The translations under genes were made by a program, and so were the position numbers. From positions 1 to 13,626 of the forward strand of contig JBASWO010000175.1 in the NCBI GenBank assembly GCA_049276515.1: DNA of 13,626 bases, written 5' to 3'. Source of the DNA: JAATFY01 sp049276515 (GTDB lineage: Bacteria > Pseudomonadota > Alphaproteobacteria > UBA9219). The notes beneath the pieces are model-generated. The model had not been told where the DNA came from, ran no database searches, and saw nothing but the letters and a program-made list of their open reading frames with translations. Each line of letters starts with the position of its first letter. Position 1 is the first letter of the stretch. Of this stretch, positions 1 through 6,170 are shown piece by piece.

Positions 1-166
1 GAGCATTGCTTGCCTCATCCAAACTGACGCGACGATGTACATTGTCGCCAGGATTAATAAGACCCAGATAGCGAGCAAAGCGTGAGGTGGGATATTCGTT
101 GCCTTCAAGAATTGGCGTAAAAGGTAATTCAACCGTTTCATCGCGACGGGCTTGAGCTTGCGACAT
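1..166 (-). CDS. Unrecognised protein, N-terminal 55 residues only
   Basis: The 5' end of a minus-strand gene that runs off the left edge. The ATG at 166-164 is preceded by a good ribosome binding site (AGGGAG, about 6 bases upstream) and by a plausible promoter. The visible protein starts MSQAQARRDETVELPF and continues through a charged, soluble-looking stretch containing FARYLGLINPGD around residues 30-41. There is no signal peptide or membrane segment in this part. I do not recognise the family from 55 residues and assign no function. The gene reads in the same direction as the GT9 gene upstream of it but has its own promoter-like sequence, so it need not share that gene's role. I am confident that it is a real coding start because the reading frame stays open, the ribosome binding site is strong and a promoter lies at the right distance. 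Confidence 0.75.
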   Translation of the reverse strand, partial: MSQAQARRDETVELPFTPILEGNEYPTSRFARYLGLINPGDNVHRRVSLDEASNA

Positions 167-192
167 CAATATCTCCCTAACTATGAGCAACT

Positions 193-220
193 AGTATGGC
201 GCAACTCAGCGACATGTAAA
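193..220 (-). promoter_or_regulatory. Candidate sigma70 promoter for the partial gene at 1-166
   Basis: Read on the minus strand: a -35-like TTTACA (220-215, five of six consensus bases), a 16-base spacer and a -10-like CATACT (198-193, four of six). Transcription would start near 186, about 20 bases before the ATG at 166, leaving room for the AGGGAG ribosome binding site. The call rests on sequence match only. Confidence 0.4.
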
Positions 221-247
221 ATATGGTTTGGGTATATCACTTATGCT

Positions 248-272
248 TTTAGGGCACAAATTTGCCTCTAAA
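248..272 (-). terminator. Hairpin just after the GT9 stop codon, terminator-like but without a U tract
   Basis: Arms TTTAG-GGCA (248-256) and TGCC-CTAAA (263-272) pair over nine bases, with one bulged base at 267 and a six-base loop. The hairpin begins one base after the GT9 stop codon (276-274, minus strand). No run of U follows in either direction, so it may stabilise the mRNA end or assist another kind of termination rather than act as a classic intrinsic terminator. Confidence 0.3.
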
Positions 273-273
273 C

Positions 274-1644
274 TTAAGAATTAGCACTAGCCTGTTTAGC
301 CTGTCCTGTGGCTTCCAATTCTCTTACAGCATTCACAAGTGTCTCTGCTCTATAGGCATTCATACATTCAGGCTCACGCAAACCACGCGCGCAATAGATG
401 TACCAATCTTTCGTCGCACCCCAACAACCATTACAATCACCGACAGTCAGATTGATGTTTTGTGGATAGCCAAGGAACGCATGCGATGTCGGGCCAAACA
501 CTACAACGGACTTGGTTTGCATGGCGCGCGCGAGGTGCACAAGACCACCTTCTATCCCAAGATGGGCATAAGCGTTCTTTAAAATTACCGCCACTTCACC
601 AAGTGTTGTTTTGCCGCGCAGATCAAGATCCACACCTTCGATAGGCGTATCATCGAGGGTACCAATCTGCACGAGTGCAAAATTCTTTTCTTTGAGGCGC
701 CACACAGCATCTGCCCAGGTAATAAGGGGTAAAAGCTTTGTGGGGCGCTGGCCTGTGACACGCGCCCAATTGGCTACATCTTCATCAACGCCGGCTTGAA
801 CGGTGATAATGCGTTTGCCTTTGGGTAAGTCCTTTAAAATCGCATCGTCAGAGGGCTTGGTATAGAAATCGAGATGGGATTGCGCATGGATGGGCAAATT
901 GCCTGTCATTCCTAGAACATCGAGATATTGAAAATGAGCCCACTCTTCGGGCCAGGTAAATTTACCGCTCTCATTTTGATAGCCACGTGGTGCGTTCCAG
1001 TGCGTGCGAACATTCTCTGCTGTCTCAAAGAATGTCTCAGGCATCGCTTCATCAAAAAGCGGATGGCGCTTATCTTGAGGCGCACGCGTATAGCGCACAA
1101 CAAAACTCATGCTTGGTATTTCAACAACGAGATCTGCAATACCTTCAACTTTGACGGAATGTTTGAGCGTTTCAAACTGATGAAAATCGGCTGTGGCAAT
1201 ACCATCAAGATTGGGATTGCCCGCCAGCACCGCGGAAGCTGCTGGGCTGCGATGTAAGAGCACAATTTTGGCTTTCGGCATTTTCTGACGCAAAGCACGC
1301 AAGAGAGGTGTGATTTGCAGCACATCACCAACACTACCCCAGCCCATAACAAGGATATGTGGCTGTTCACGATCTTTGATCCAAGATTTTAACTCATTTT
1401 GATTATCAAGCCCGCGAATGCCCCAAAGCCAGTACCGTTGATCGTCACGCACGGTGATATAGCAAGCAAGACTAAAGAGAAAAAAATGGATGTTATGCAG
1501 TCTAAATTTATGAAGAATGCGGCGCGTGATGCGGCTTAAGAAGCGGCGTTTTTGCGCTGACGTGCCACGCAGGAATTCCCGGCTCAAGAGTGAGCCGCCA
1601 TAATGGATGTGGCGTAACGGGTTTTTACGAACCTGATTTGCCAT
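274..1644 (-). CDS. Glycosyltransferase family 9 (heptosyltransferase-like)
   Basis: Probably transfers a sugar, in the classic family ADP-heptose, from a nucleotide donor to lipopolysaccharide or another surface glycan at the inner membrane. The protein has 456 residues. The GT9 core starts near residue 96 with ILVMGWGSVGDVLQITPLLRAL, the family's glycine-rich N-domain start. The second domain carries GIEGGLVHLARAM (363-375) and VVVFGPTSH (380-388), the usual GT9 donor-binding region. Two features go beyond the core. The first is about 95 extra N-terminal residues that are strongly basic and contain a hydrophobic patch near 50-64, perhaps a membrane contact. The second is a C-terminal cysteine set C404, C407, C418, C427. 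The gene is divergent from a GT2 glycosyltransferase 51 bases away. The ribosome binding site is weak (AAGAG, about 10 bases upstream). The family call is firm, but the sugar and acceptor are unknown. Confidence 0.88.
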   Translation of the reverse strand: MANQVRKNPLRHIHYGGSLLSREFLRGTSAQKRRFLSRITRRILHKFRLHNIHFFLFSLACYITVRDDQRYWLWGIRGLDNQNELKSWIKDREQPHILVMGWGSVGDVLQITPLLRALRQKMPKAKIVLLHRSPAASAVLAGNPNLDGIATADFHQFETLKHSVKVEGIADLVVEIPSMSFVVRYTRAPQDKRHPLFDEAMPETFFETAENVRTHWNAPRGYQNESGKFTWPEEWAHFQYLDVLGMTGNLPIHAQSHLDFYTKPSDDAILKDLPKGKRIITVQAGVDEDVANWARVTGQRPTKLLPLITWADAVWRLKEKNFALVQIGTLDDTPIEGVDLDLRGKTTLGEVAVILKNAYAHLGIEGGLVHLARAMQTKSVVVFGPTSHAFLGYPQNINLTVGDCNGCWGATKDWYIYCARGLREPECMNAYRAETLVNAVRELEATGQAKQASANS

Positions 1645-1695
1645 AAAGCTGTTTCTCTTGATTAACCGGGGGACTGCATTTAGACCAATAGCACC

Positions 1696-2661
1696 ATGCT
1701 GGTCTCAGTTCTTATCATTAATTATAACAGCGGCGAAAGACTTAAACGCTGTTTATCTTGCCTTGCCGAACAAAGCTTTAGAGGCTTTGAGGCGATCATT
1801 ATTGATAATGCTTCAACCGATAGCTCTGCCAATATCCCGATGCCGGATGAACGGTTTCGTTTGATTAAATCCGATACAAATCTAGGATTTGCCGCTGGCA
1901 ATAATCGAGCAGCTGCTGATGCCAAGGGCGAATGGCTCGTTCTTCTTAATCCTGATGCTTACGCTCAATCCGATTGGCTCGAAAAATTACTGGATGCAGC
2001 CAAGCGTTATCCGAACTGCACTCTCTTTGGCTCCACCCAGATCAATGATCAAAAAAGAGATCGTCTTGATGGCTGTGGAGATTGCTACAACTTTGCAGGC
2101 TTTCCATGGCGCGGCGGCATTGGCTGGCCCGTTACATCTTTACCAGCTGAAGGCGAAGTTTTTGCGCCATGTGGCGCCGCCTCAATGTACCGGGCCGATA
2201 TCTTCAAAAACATCGGTGGATTTGATGAACGTTTCTTCTGTTATTGCGAAGATGTTGATATCGCCTGGCGCTTTAGACTTGATGGCCATCATTGCATGCA
2301 GATCGCCAGCGCCGTTGTCTATCATGAGGGCTCAGCGATCACAGGTGTCGCAAGTCCTTTCTCGGTTTTTCATGGCACGCGCAACCGCATTTGGACCTAT
2401 GTGATGAATATGCCGGGCCCTCTTTTCTGGCCATCTATTCCTCTACATATACTTGGCAATCTTTTGTTGATGACCAACCCATCCACAATCCCATCCCGTA
2501 TCAAAGGCATCATCGCAGCCTTCAAAGGTATGGGGCCGATTTGGAAAACACGAGTGGCGAGGCAGCGCTCACGTCGAGCTCCCATTTTGCAAATTGCTAA
2601 GGCTCTAACCTGGTCACTTGGTAAAATGTTCACGCGCCAAGAAGACGTGCGCCCCAACTAA
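1696..2661 (+). CDS. Glycosyltransferase family 2 (rhamnosyltransferase-like)
   Basis: An inverting GT-A fold glycosyltransferase, likely building O-antigen, capsule or another surface glycan from a nucleotide sugar in the cytoplasm. The 321-residue protein opens with VSVLIINYNSGERL (3-16), typical of GT2. IIIDNASTD (34-42) and LLNPDA (83-88, the DxD-equivalent metal and nucleotide site) follow. GGFDERFFCYCEDVDIAWR (174-192) is the hallmark acceptor and catalytic-base region of the WbbL-like rhamnosyltransferase branch. The C-terminus is basic with one hydrophobic stretch near 240-260, perhaps a membrane contact. An in-frame stop at 1681-1683 forces the start to the ATG at 1696, yet no ribosome binding site is visible there. 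It is divergent from the GT9 gene and the two probably share a promoter region and pathway. The sugar is not determinable. Confidence 0.9.
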   Translation: MLVSVLIINYNSGERLKRCLSCLAEQSFRGFEAIIIDNASTDSSANIPMPDERFRLIKSDTNLGFAAGNNRAAADAKGEWLVLLNPDAYAQSDWLEKLLDAAKRYPNCTLFGSTQINDQKRDRLDGCGDCYNFAGFPWRGGIGWPVTSLPAEGEVFAPCGAASMYRADIFKNIGGFDERFFCYCEDVDIAWRFRLDGHHCMQIASAVVYHEGSAITGVASPFSVFHGTRNRIWTYVMNMPGPLFWPSIPLHILGNLLLMTNPSTIPSRIKGIIAAFKGMGPIWKTRVARQRSRRAPILQIAKALTWSLGKMFTRQEDVRPN

Positions 2662-2678
2662 CTTAACCATAAGTTTTT
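2660..2678 (+). terminator. Weak terminator-like hairpin at the end of the GT2 gene
   Basis: AACTTA (2660-2665) pairs with TAAGTT (2670-2675) around the loop ACCA and is followed by TTT. The stem holds only one G-C pair, and its left arm overlaps the GT2 stop codon. Position and T run fit an intrinsic terminator, but the stability is low. Confidence 0.3.
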
Positions 2679-2796
2679 GTAGCCTCCTATTAATACGCAT
2701 GCATTTCAAGCATTTGCTACCTGTTATGAAACTATTTCCAAGGCCTTAAATGTTGTATTTTGCCGCTCATTAGAAGCGAAAGAATTTTTAAGAATT

Positions 2797-2811
2797 GAGA
2801 TTAAGGATCTC
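2797..2811 (+). promoter_or_regulatory. Short inverted repeat with the ribosome binding site in its loop
   Basis: GAGAT (2797-2801) and ATCTC (2807-2811) are perfect inverted repeats around TAAGG, most of the ribosome binding site of the gene starting at 2817. A stem of five pairs with a five-base loop is only marginally stable. It could modestly tune ribosome access or be chance. Confidence 0.3.
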
Positions 2812-2816
2812 TCTAT

Positions 2817-3449
2817 ATGAGCCCTGTACAGGAAAAATTTAATCTTGAGTGCCTTGCCTTTAATCCGACCAGCTGGAATGAGCTGAGCCAGACGGCACAA
2901 TTTCTTCGTGCTCATTATTTGAGCCTGCACCTCAGTTCAGCCGATGATATTACGGATTTTTTTGATGATCCTGAACTGAGCCAACCCGCTGCTGATAGGT
3001 TAGGAGAAATCATCTCCGAACATCTTCCTACTTTCAAAAAATTATACGGCATGGCTGATTGGGTATATTTGGGTGCTAAATCCATTGCTCTTGATGAAAA
3101 CACAGATAGTTTTCTAACAGAACGTGATAAAATGCAGCGCATCAATGATGCATTTATAACGGGCCATTTATTAAATCATTTTGTCCATTGCGCGCGCACC
3201 ATTACGTCCGCAACGACACTATTCCAATCTCAGCAGATGCAGGCGGATATAACACAAGGCAAACACACAGCATCTGAAGATCTTTTTGATGGCAGCATTA
3301 AAATTCTTGATCAAGCCGGAGCTATGATGGATTTTCTTCGTGCTAAGCCAGAAATTGCGACACGTGTTGTCCAAGAAGAACTTGGCGTGTTACGCAGTGA
3401 GTTGCGAGAAACTATTATTGCGGTTCTAAAACTCGAACCCATTACCTAA
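2817..3449 (+). CDS. Unrecognised 210-residue protein
   Basis: I do not recognise this protein. It has 210 residues, no signal peptide and no clear membrane segment. It looks largely helical: alternating hydrophobic and charged residues run through most of the length, for example DRLGEIISEHLPTFKKL near 60-80 and EELGVLRSELRETIIAVLKL in the last 25 residues, which could form an amphipathic or coiled-coil helix. The start is well supported: AAGGA at 2803-2807 lies nine bases before the ATG at 2817. That ribosome binding site falls in the loop of a short inverted repeat. The gene stands alone: 155 bases separate it from the GT2 gene upstream, and it runs head-on into the YerC-like regulator with five bases between the stops. 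Codon use looks like that of its neighbours. It is probably a real gene, given its length and start signal. Confidence 0.75.
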   Translation: MSPVQEKFNLECLAFNPTSWNELSQTAQFLRAHYLSLHLSSADDITDFFDDPELSQPAADRLGEIISEHLPTFKKLYGMADWVYLGAKSIALDENTDSFLTERDKMQRINDAFITGHLLNHFVHCARTITSATTLFQSQQMQADITQGKHTASEDLFDGSIKILDQAGAMMDFLRAKPEIATRVVQEELGVLRSELRETIIAVLKLEPIT

Positions 3450-3454
3450 TTCAT

Positions 3455-3766
3455 TTAAGCCTTGTTTTTCATCCGCTCAATCAAAGTGCGGTAACCTTGA
3501 TAATTTTCCTGCTGTAGAAAACGCGCGACGCGGCCGATGGTTGTGACACTTACACCAGTTAGCTCATGTATATCACGATAGGAATGTTTACCCTCATCTA
3601 AGAGCCTAGCCACCCACCAACGATCCGATAAATCCGCGATTTCTTTGGGCGTACAAATATCATGCAAGAAACGTTTGCACTCATCTGCATTTTTCAAAGA
3701 CAGAAGGGCATCGATCAATTCTTTTTCGGCTTTAGCCTTGATGGGCTTATGCGGCAAAGGCTTCAT
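3455..3766 (-). CDS. YerC/YecD-type TrpR-family DNA-binding protein
   Basis: A small putative transcription regulator of 103 residues, the usual length of the YerC/YecD group within the TrpR superfamily. Residues 17-60 form the helical part with the family's pattern LLSLKNADECKRFLHDICTP followed by EIADLSDRW. Residues 62-84, SYRDIHELTGVSVTTIGRVARFL, are the helix-turn-helix, with TTIGRVAR as the recognition helix and family signature. Members are DNA-binding proteins of poorly known targets, and this one lacks clear evidence of being a tryptophan sensor. The ATG at 3766 is the only good start, and its ribosome binding site is weak (GAGA, six bases upstream). It is divergent from the FkbM-like methyltransferase gene across a 93-base gap, so that gene or its own promoter are possible targets. 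Family call firm, role unknown. Confidence 0.9.
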   Translation of the reverse strand: MKPLPHKPIKAKAEKELIDALLSLKNADECKRFLHDICTPKEIADLSDRWWVARLLDEGKHSYRDIHELTGVSVTTIGRVARFLQQENYQGYRTLIERMKNKA

Positions 3767-3859
3767 GAGGTGTCTCGATTCGTTAGAATAAGAATCTAGG
3801 CAATATCTTCAGCTTTTACAAATCTGGACGGTCTCAATGACCTATGCCAATCTTCCTTT

Positions 3860-4675
3860 ATGGAATATGCACCACAACACGCCGCTTTGATTCTGTCCGA
3901 AGTTGATAAAATTCGGAATAACAACGAATCTGAAAGCATGAAGGTTCGCCGCCTTTGGGTGACATTGGCTTTCGTTCACGCTAACTCGATTGCCAATATC
4001 CTTCGCAATACGATCGGAACATCAGTTTATTCAGGCCCCTTTAAAGGGATGAAATTAGCTCAGTCAGCCATGACAGGTGCCTATGGCCCTACTCTTCTCG
4101 GCACCTATGAGCATGAGTTGCATCCAATTTTCGAACAAGCGATCGCCAAAAAATATAAACAAGTTCTGAATATCGGCTGCTCTTTTGGTTACTACACGGT
4201 AGGTCTTGCTTTGCGCATGCCTGATACCATTGTTCATTCTTTTGATATTGATCCTGAAGCCCGCAAAGCCTGCACAGAGATGGTCGCCCTCAATGGCGTG
4301 CAAGATCGCGTGAAAATTGAAGGCGAATTTCGTGGCGAAGATTTTGCCAAATATCCAGCAGAGGGAACTTTGGTTCTCATGGATATCGAAGGCTTTGAGA
4401 CACAGCTTCTTGATCCTTCCAAATATCCAGCTCTCAAAAAAATGGATATCCTCGTCGAATTGCATGATGTGTTTGATTCCGAGATTTCGAAAAAAGTTTT
4501 GGATCGTTTTACAGAGAGCCACGATATCCAACTCATCACGCACACCAACATGATGTTTGATTTTAAGCAGATCACAGGACCTGTTCGTTACATCGATCCG
4601 TTCGATGACTTCCTGATCAATTGGGAGAACAGAGATGGTCCTACCCCTTGGGCTATGATGACGCCTAAAAAGTGA
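3860..4675 (+). CDS. FkbM-like SAM-dependent methyltransferase
   Basis: Probably transfers a methyl group from S-adenosylmethionine to a sugar hydroxyl or similar acceptor. The 271-residue protein has a helical N-terminal part (1-100) and then a class I methyltransferase fold. Motif I is VLNIGCSFGYYTVGLAL (102-118) and the acidic residue ending strand 2 lies in HSFDIDPEA (126-134). VLMDIEGFETQLLDP (172-186) resembles the FkbM signature DxEGxE. ILVELHD (197-203) follows. FkbM-type enzymes often methylate glycan or antibiotic sugars, which would suit the two nearby glycosyltransferase genes, but 'FkbM-like' is an inference from motif II and order rather than a certain family call. No clear ribosome binding site precedes the ATG at 3860. 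The frame is open back to 3800 without a better ATG, so the start could be a non-ATG codon such as the CTG at 3824. Confidence 0.78.
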   Translation: MEYAPQHAALILSEVDKIRNNNESESMKVRRLWVTLAFVHANSIANILRNTIGTSVYSGPFKGMKLAQSAMTGAYGPTLLGTYEHELHPIFEQAIAKKYKQVLNIGCSFGYYTVGLALRMPDTIVHSFDIDPEARKACTEMVALNGVQDRVKIEGEFRGEDFAKYPAEGTLVLMDIEGFETQLLDPSKYPALKKMDILVELHDVFDSEISKKVLDRFTESHDIQLITHTNMMFDFKQITGPVRYIDPFDDFLINWENRDGPTPWAMMTPKK

Positions 4676-4709
4676 TTATTATCAATATCTTACAAAAAAT
4701 ATCCAAAAA

Positions 4710-4724
4710 GAACAAAAATAGAAC
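4710..4724 (+). promoter_or_regulatory. SOS box (LexA site) of recA, GAAC-N7-GAAC
   Basis: GAACAAAAATAGAAC is an exact GAAC-N7-GAAC direct repeat, the reverse complement of GTTC-N7-GTTC, the LexA operator known from alphaproteobacteria. It lies 102 bases before the recA ATG and directly abuts a -35-like TTGCAT (4725-4730), so bound LexA would block RNA polymerase. This points to a functional LexA-controlled SOS response in the organism. Confidence 0.85.
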
Positions 4725-4774
4725 TTGCATGCGCGGGCGTTTTTTGAGATATGAGAACAAATAGGAAACATTAT
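4725..4774 (+). promoter_or_regulatory. recA promoter region, two candidate -35/-10 pairs
   Basis: Candidate one is TTGCAT (4725-4730) with GATATG (4748-4753) at 17-base spacing; its -10 is poor. Candidate two is TTGAGA (4744-4749) with CATTAT (4769-4774) at 19-base spacing, with better boxes but a long spacer. Either would be covered by LexA at one of the two operator-like repeats. The resulting leader is roughly 45-65 bases. I cannot choose between them from sequence. Confidence 0.4.
4755..4769 (+). promoter_or_regulatory. Possible second, imperfect LexA site
   Basis: GAAC-N7-AAAC differs from the SOS-box consensus at one of the eight fixed positions and lies 45 bases after the first box. 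It would sit between a TTGAGA -35 (4744-4749) and a CATTAT -10 (4769-4774). It may be a weak second operator or chance in an A-rich stretch. Confidence 0.25.
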
Positions 4775-4825
4775 TCGCCAACGCAGCCTAACTTTCCCAC
4801 CTCAGATTATCCGAAGGAGACTATC

Positions 4826-5920
4826 ATGGCCCGCAGCCCCAACCTTCAAATCGTTGAAAAAGACAGCAAGGACAAAGACGTGAATAGCGACCGGCAAAAA
4901 GCCCTTGATGCAGCTCTAACGCAGATTGAGCGCGCCTTTGGTAAGGGCTCTGTCATGAAATTAGGAGCGGGTTCCGAAAGAGTAGAAATTGAAACCGTTT
5001 CAACCGGCTCTCTTGGCCTCGATATCGCCCTCGGCATTGGCGGCCTGCCACGTGGCCGTATTATCGAAATCTATGGGCCTGAAAGCTCAGGCAAAACAAC
5101 TCTCGCCTTACATGTTATTGCTGAAGCCCAGAAGACTGGTGGTACTTGCGCCTTCGTTGACGCAGAACACGCCCTTGATCCTGGCTATGCTCGTAAGCTT
5201 GGCGTCAATATTGACGACTTGCTGATTTCGCAACCAGACGCGGGGGAACAGGCCCTCGAAATCGCTGACACTCTCGTCCGCTCCGGAGCCATTGATGTGT
5301 TGGTGGTCGACTCTGTCGCTGCTCTGGTTCCCCGCGCCGAATTAGAAGGTGAAATGGGTGACAGCCATATGGGCTTGCAAGCGCGTCTCATGAGCCAAGC
5401 CCTCCGCAAACTGACAGGATCAATCTCTAAGTCAAATTGCATGGTCATCTTTATCAATCAAATTCGTATGAAGATTGGTGTGATGTTCGGCAATCCCGAA
5501 ACAACAACTGGCGGTAACGCTCTTAAATTCTATGCTTCAGTTCGTCTTGATATTCGCCGTATTGGCGCCATCAAAGAACGTGAAGTTGTGGTTGGAAATC
5601 AAACCCGCGTTAAAGTCGTTAAAAATAAGATGGCCCCTCCTTTCCGGGTCGTTGAGTTTGACATCATGTACGGCGAAGGGGTCTCAAAGAATGGTGAATT
5701 ACTTGATCTTGGCGCACAGGCTGGTGTTATTGAGAAATCAGGCGCTTGGTTCTCCTATGATGGTGAACGCATTGGTCAGGGCCGTGAAAATGCCAAACAG
5801 TATTTACGCGAACATCCTGAAATGGCTGCCGCTATTGAAGCCAAAGTCCGTGCCAATGCCGGCTTAGTCGCAGATGCCATGATGGGTACCCCCGAAGCTG
5901 ACAGCAAAGAAGAGGAGTAA
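4826..5920 (+). CDS. recA: Recombinase RecA
   Basis: The DNA-strand exchange ATPase of homologous recombination and the co-protease that triggers LexA self-cleavage in the SOS response. The 364 residues match the usual bacterial length. Walker A is GPESSGKTT (84-92), Walker B LVVDS (159-163), the catalytic glutamate region lies in VDAEHALDPG (111-120), and DNA-binding loop L2 is in the stretch from FINQIRMK (209-216) to PETTTGG (224-230). The C-terminus ends in an acidic tail (EADSKEEE), which in known RecA proteins tempers DNA binding. I start the gene at 4826, where GAAGGAGA sits a few bases upstream and the protein begins MARSPNLQIV. An in-frame ATG at 4751 lies in the promoter region and lacks such a site. 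The gene is followed after two bases by an 81-residue gene. The alaS gene, which often follows recA in alphaproteobacteria, is not here. Confidence 0.98.
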   Translation: MARSPNLQIVEKDSKDKDVNSDRQKALDAALTQIERAFGKGSVMKLGAGSERVEIETVSTGSLGLDIALGIGGLPRGRIIEIYGPESSGKTTLALHVIAEAQKTGGTCAFVDAEHALDPGYARKLGVNIDDLLISQPDAGEQALEIADTLVRSGAIDVLVVDSVAALVPRAELEGEMGDSHMGLQARLMSQALRKLTGSISKSNCMVIFINQIRMKIGVMFGNPETTTGGNALKFYASVRLDIRRIGAIKEREVVVGNQTRVKVVKNKMAPPFRVVEFDIMYGEGVSKNGELLDLGAQAGVIEKSGAWFSYDGERIGQGRENAKQYLREHPEMAAAIEAKVRANAGLVADAMMGTPEADSKEEE

Positions 5921-5922
5921 CC

Positions 5923-6168
5923 ATGTTGAGCCATGACCAGATACTCTCAAACGTCCGTCAAGCCTTCTCGCCGCTCTACTGCGATGCCCAGATTTGGGAT
6001 TATAGTTCGCGGCTTGAATTTAAAGTCTCGGATTATAACCGTAACATCGTCCGATCGGGCGAAATGGCTTTGCATTATGCTCAAGACCCAGAACTCTTAA
6101 CTTCAGTACTTCGTCAATTCCGTGAGCGCATTCAAAGCAAAGGCTTTGTCCTTAATCGATCTGAGTAG
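5923..6168 (+). CDS. Unrecognised 81-residue protein co-transcribed with recA
   Basis: A small soluble protein of 81 residues that I do not recognise. It starts two bases after the recA stop codon, with AGGAG from the end of recA as its ribosome binding site, so it is almost certainly made from the recA mRNA and thus induced by DNA damage if the SOS box works. The predicted layout is helix (HDQILSNVRQAF, 4-15), two or three strands (AQIWDYSSRLEFKV and neighbours, 22-35, then NRNIVRSG), and a long amphipathic helix (PELLTSVLRQFRERIQSKG, 56-74). It is not RecX, which is larger and made of three-helix repeats, and shows no clear match to other SOS proteins I know. A role in modulating RecA would be a guess from position alone. 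The stop codon faces that of the acetyltransferase gene two bases away. Confidence 0.85.
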   Translation: MLSHDQILSNVRQAFSPLYCDAQIWDYSSRLEFKVSDYNRNIVRSGEMALHYAQDPELLTSVLRQFRERIQSKGFVLNRSE

Positions 6169-6170
6169 AG

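Noticed and set aside
2701..2715. Short direct repeat GCATTT-N3-GCATTT upstream of the 210-residue gene
   Set aside because: Six-base repeats of this kind are expected by chance, and no related copies or promoter elements are placed to give it a role.
4731..4745. GC-rich stretch followed by a T run, resembling a terminator after the methyltransferase gene
   Set aside because: No inverted repeat with a workable loop precedes the T run, and the stretch sits between the recA SOS box and the candidate -10 sequences.
4751..4825. A 25-residue longer RecA from the ATG at 4751
   Set aside because: This stretch holds promoter-like and operator-like sequence and no ribosome binding site for that ATG; the ATG at 4826 has GAAGGAGA and gives the normal RecA start.
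5923..6168. The 81-residue gene as RecX or BolA
   Set aside because: RecX is larger and built of three-helix repeats; the BolA-type histidine and strand pattern are absent.
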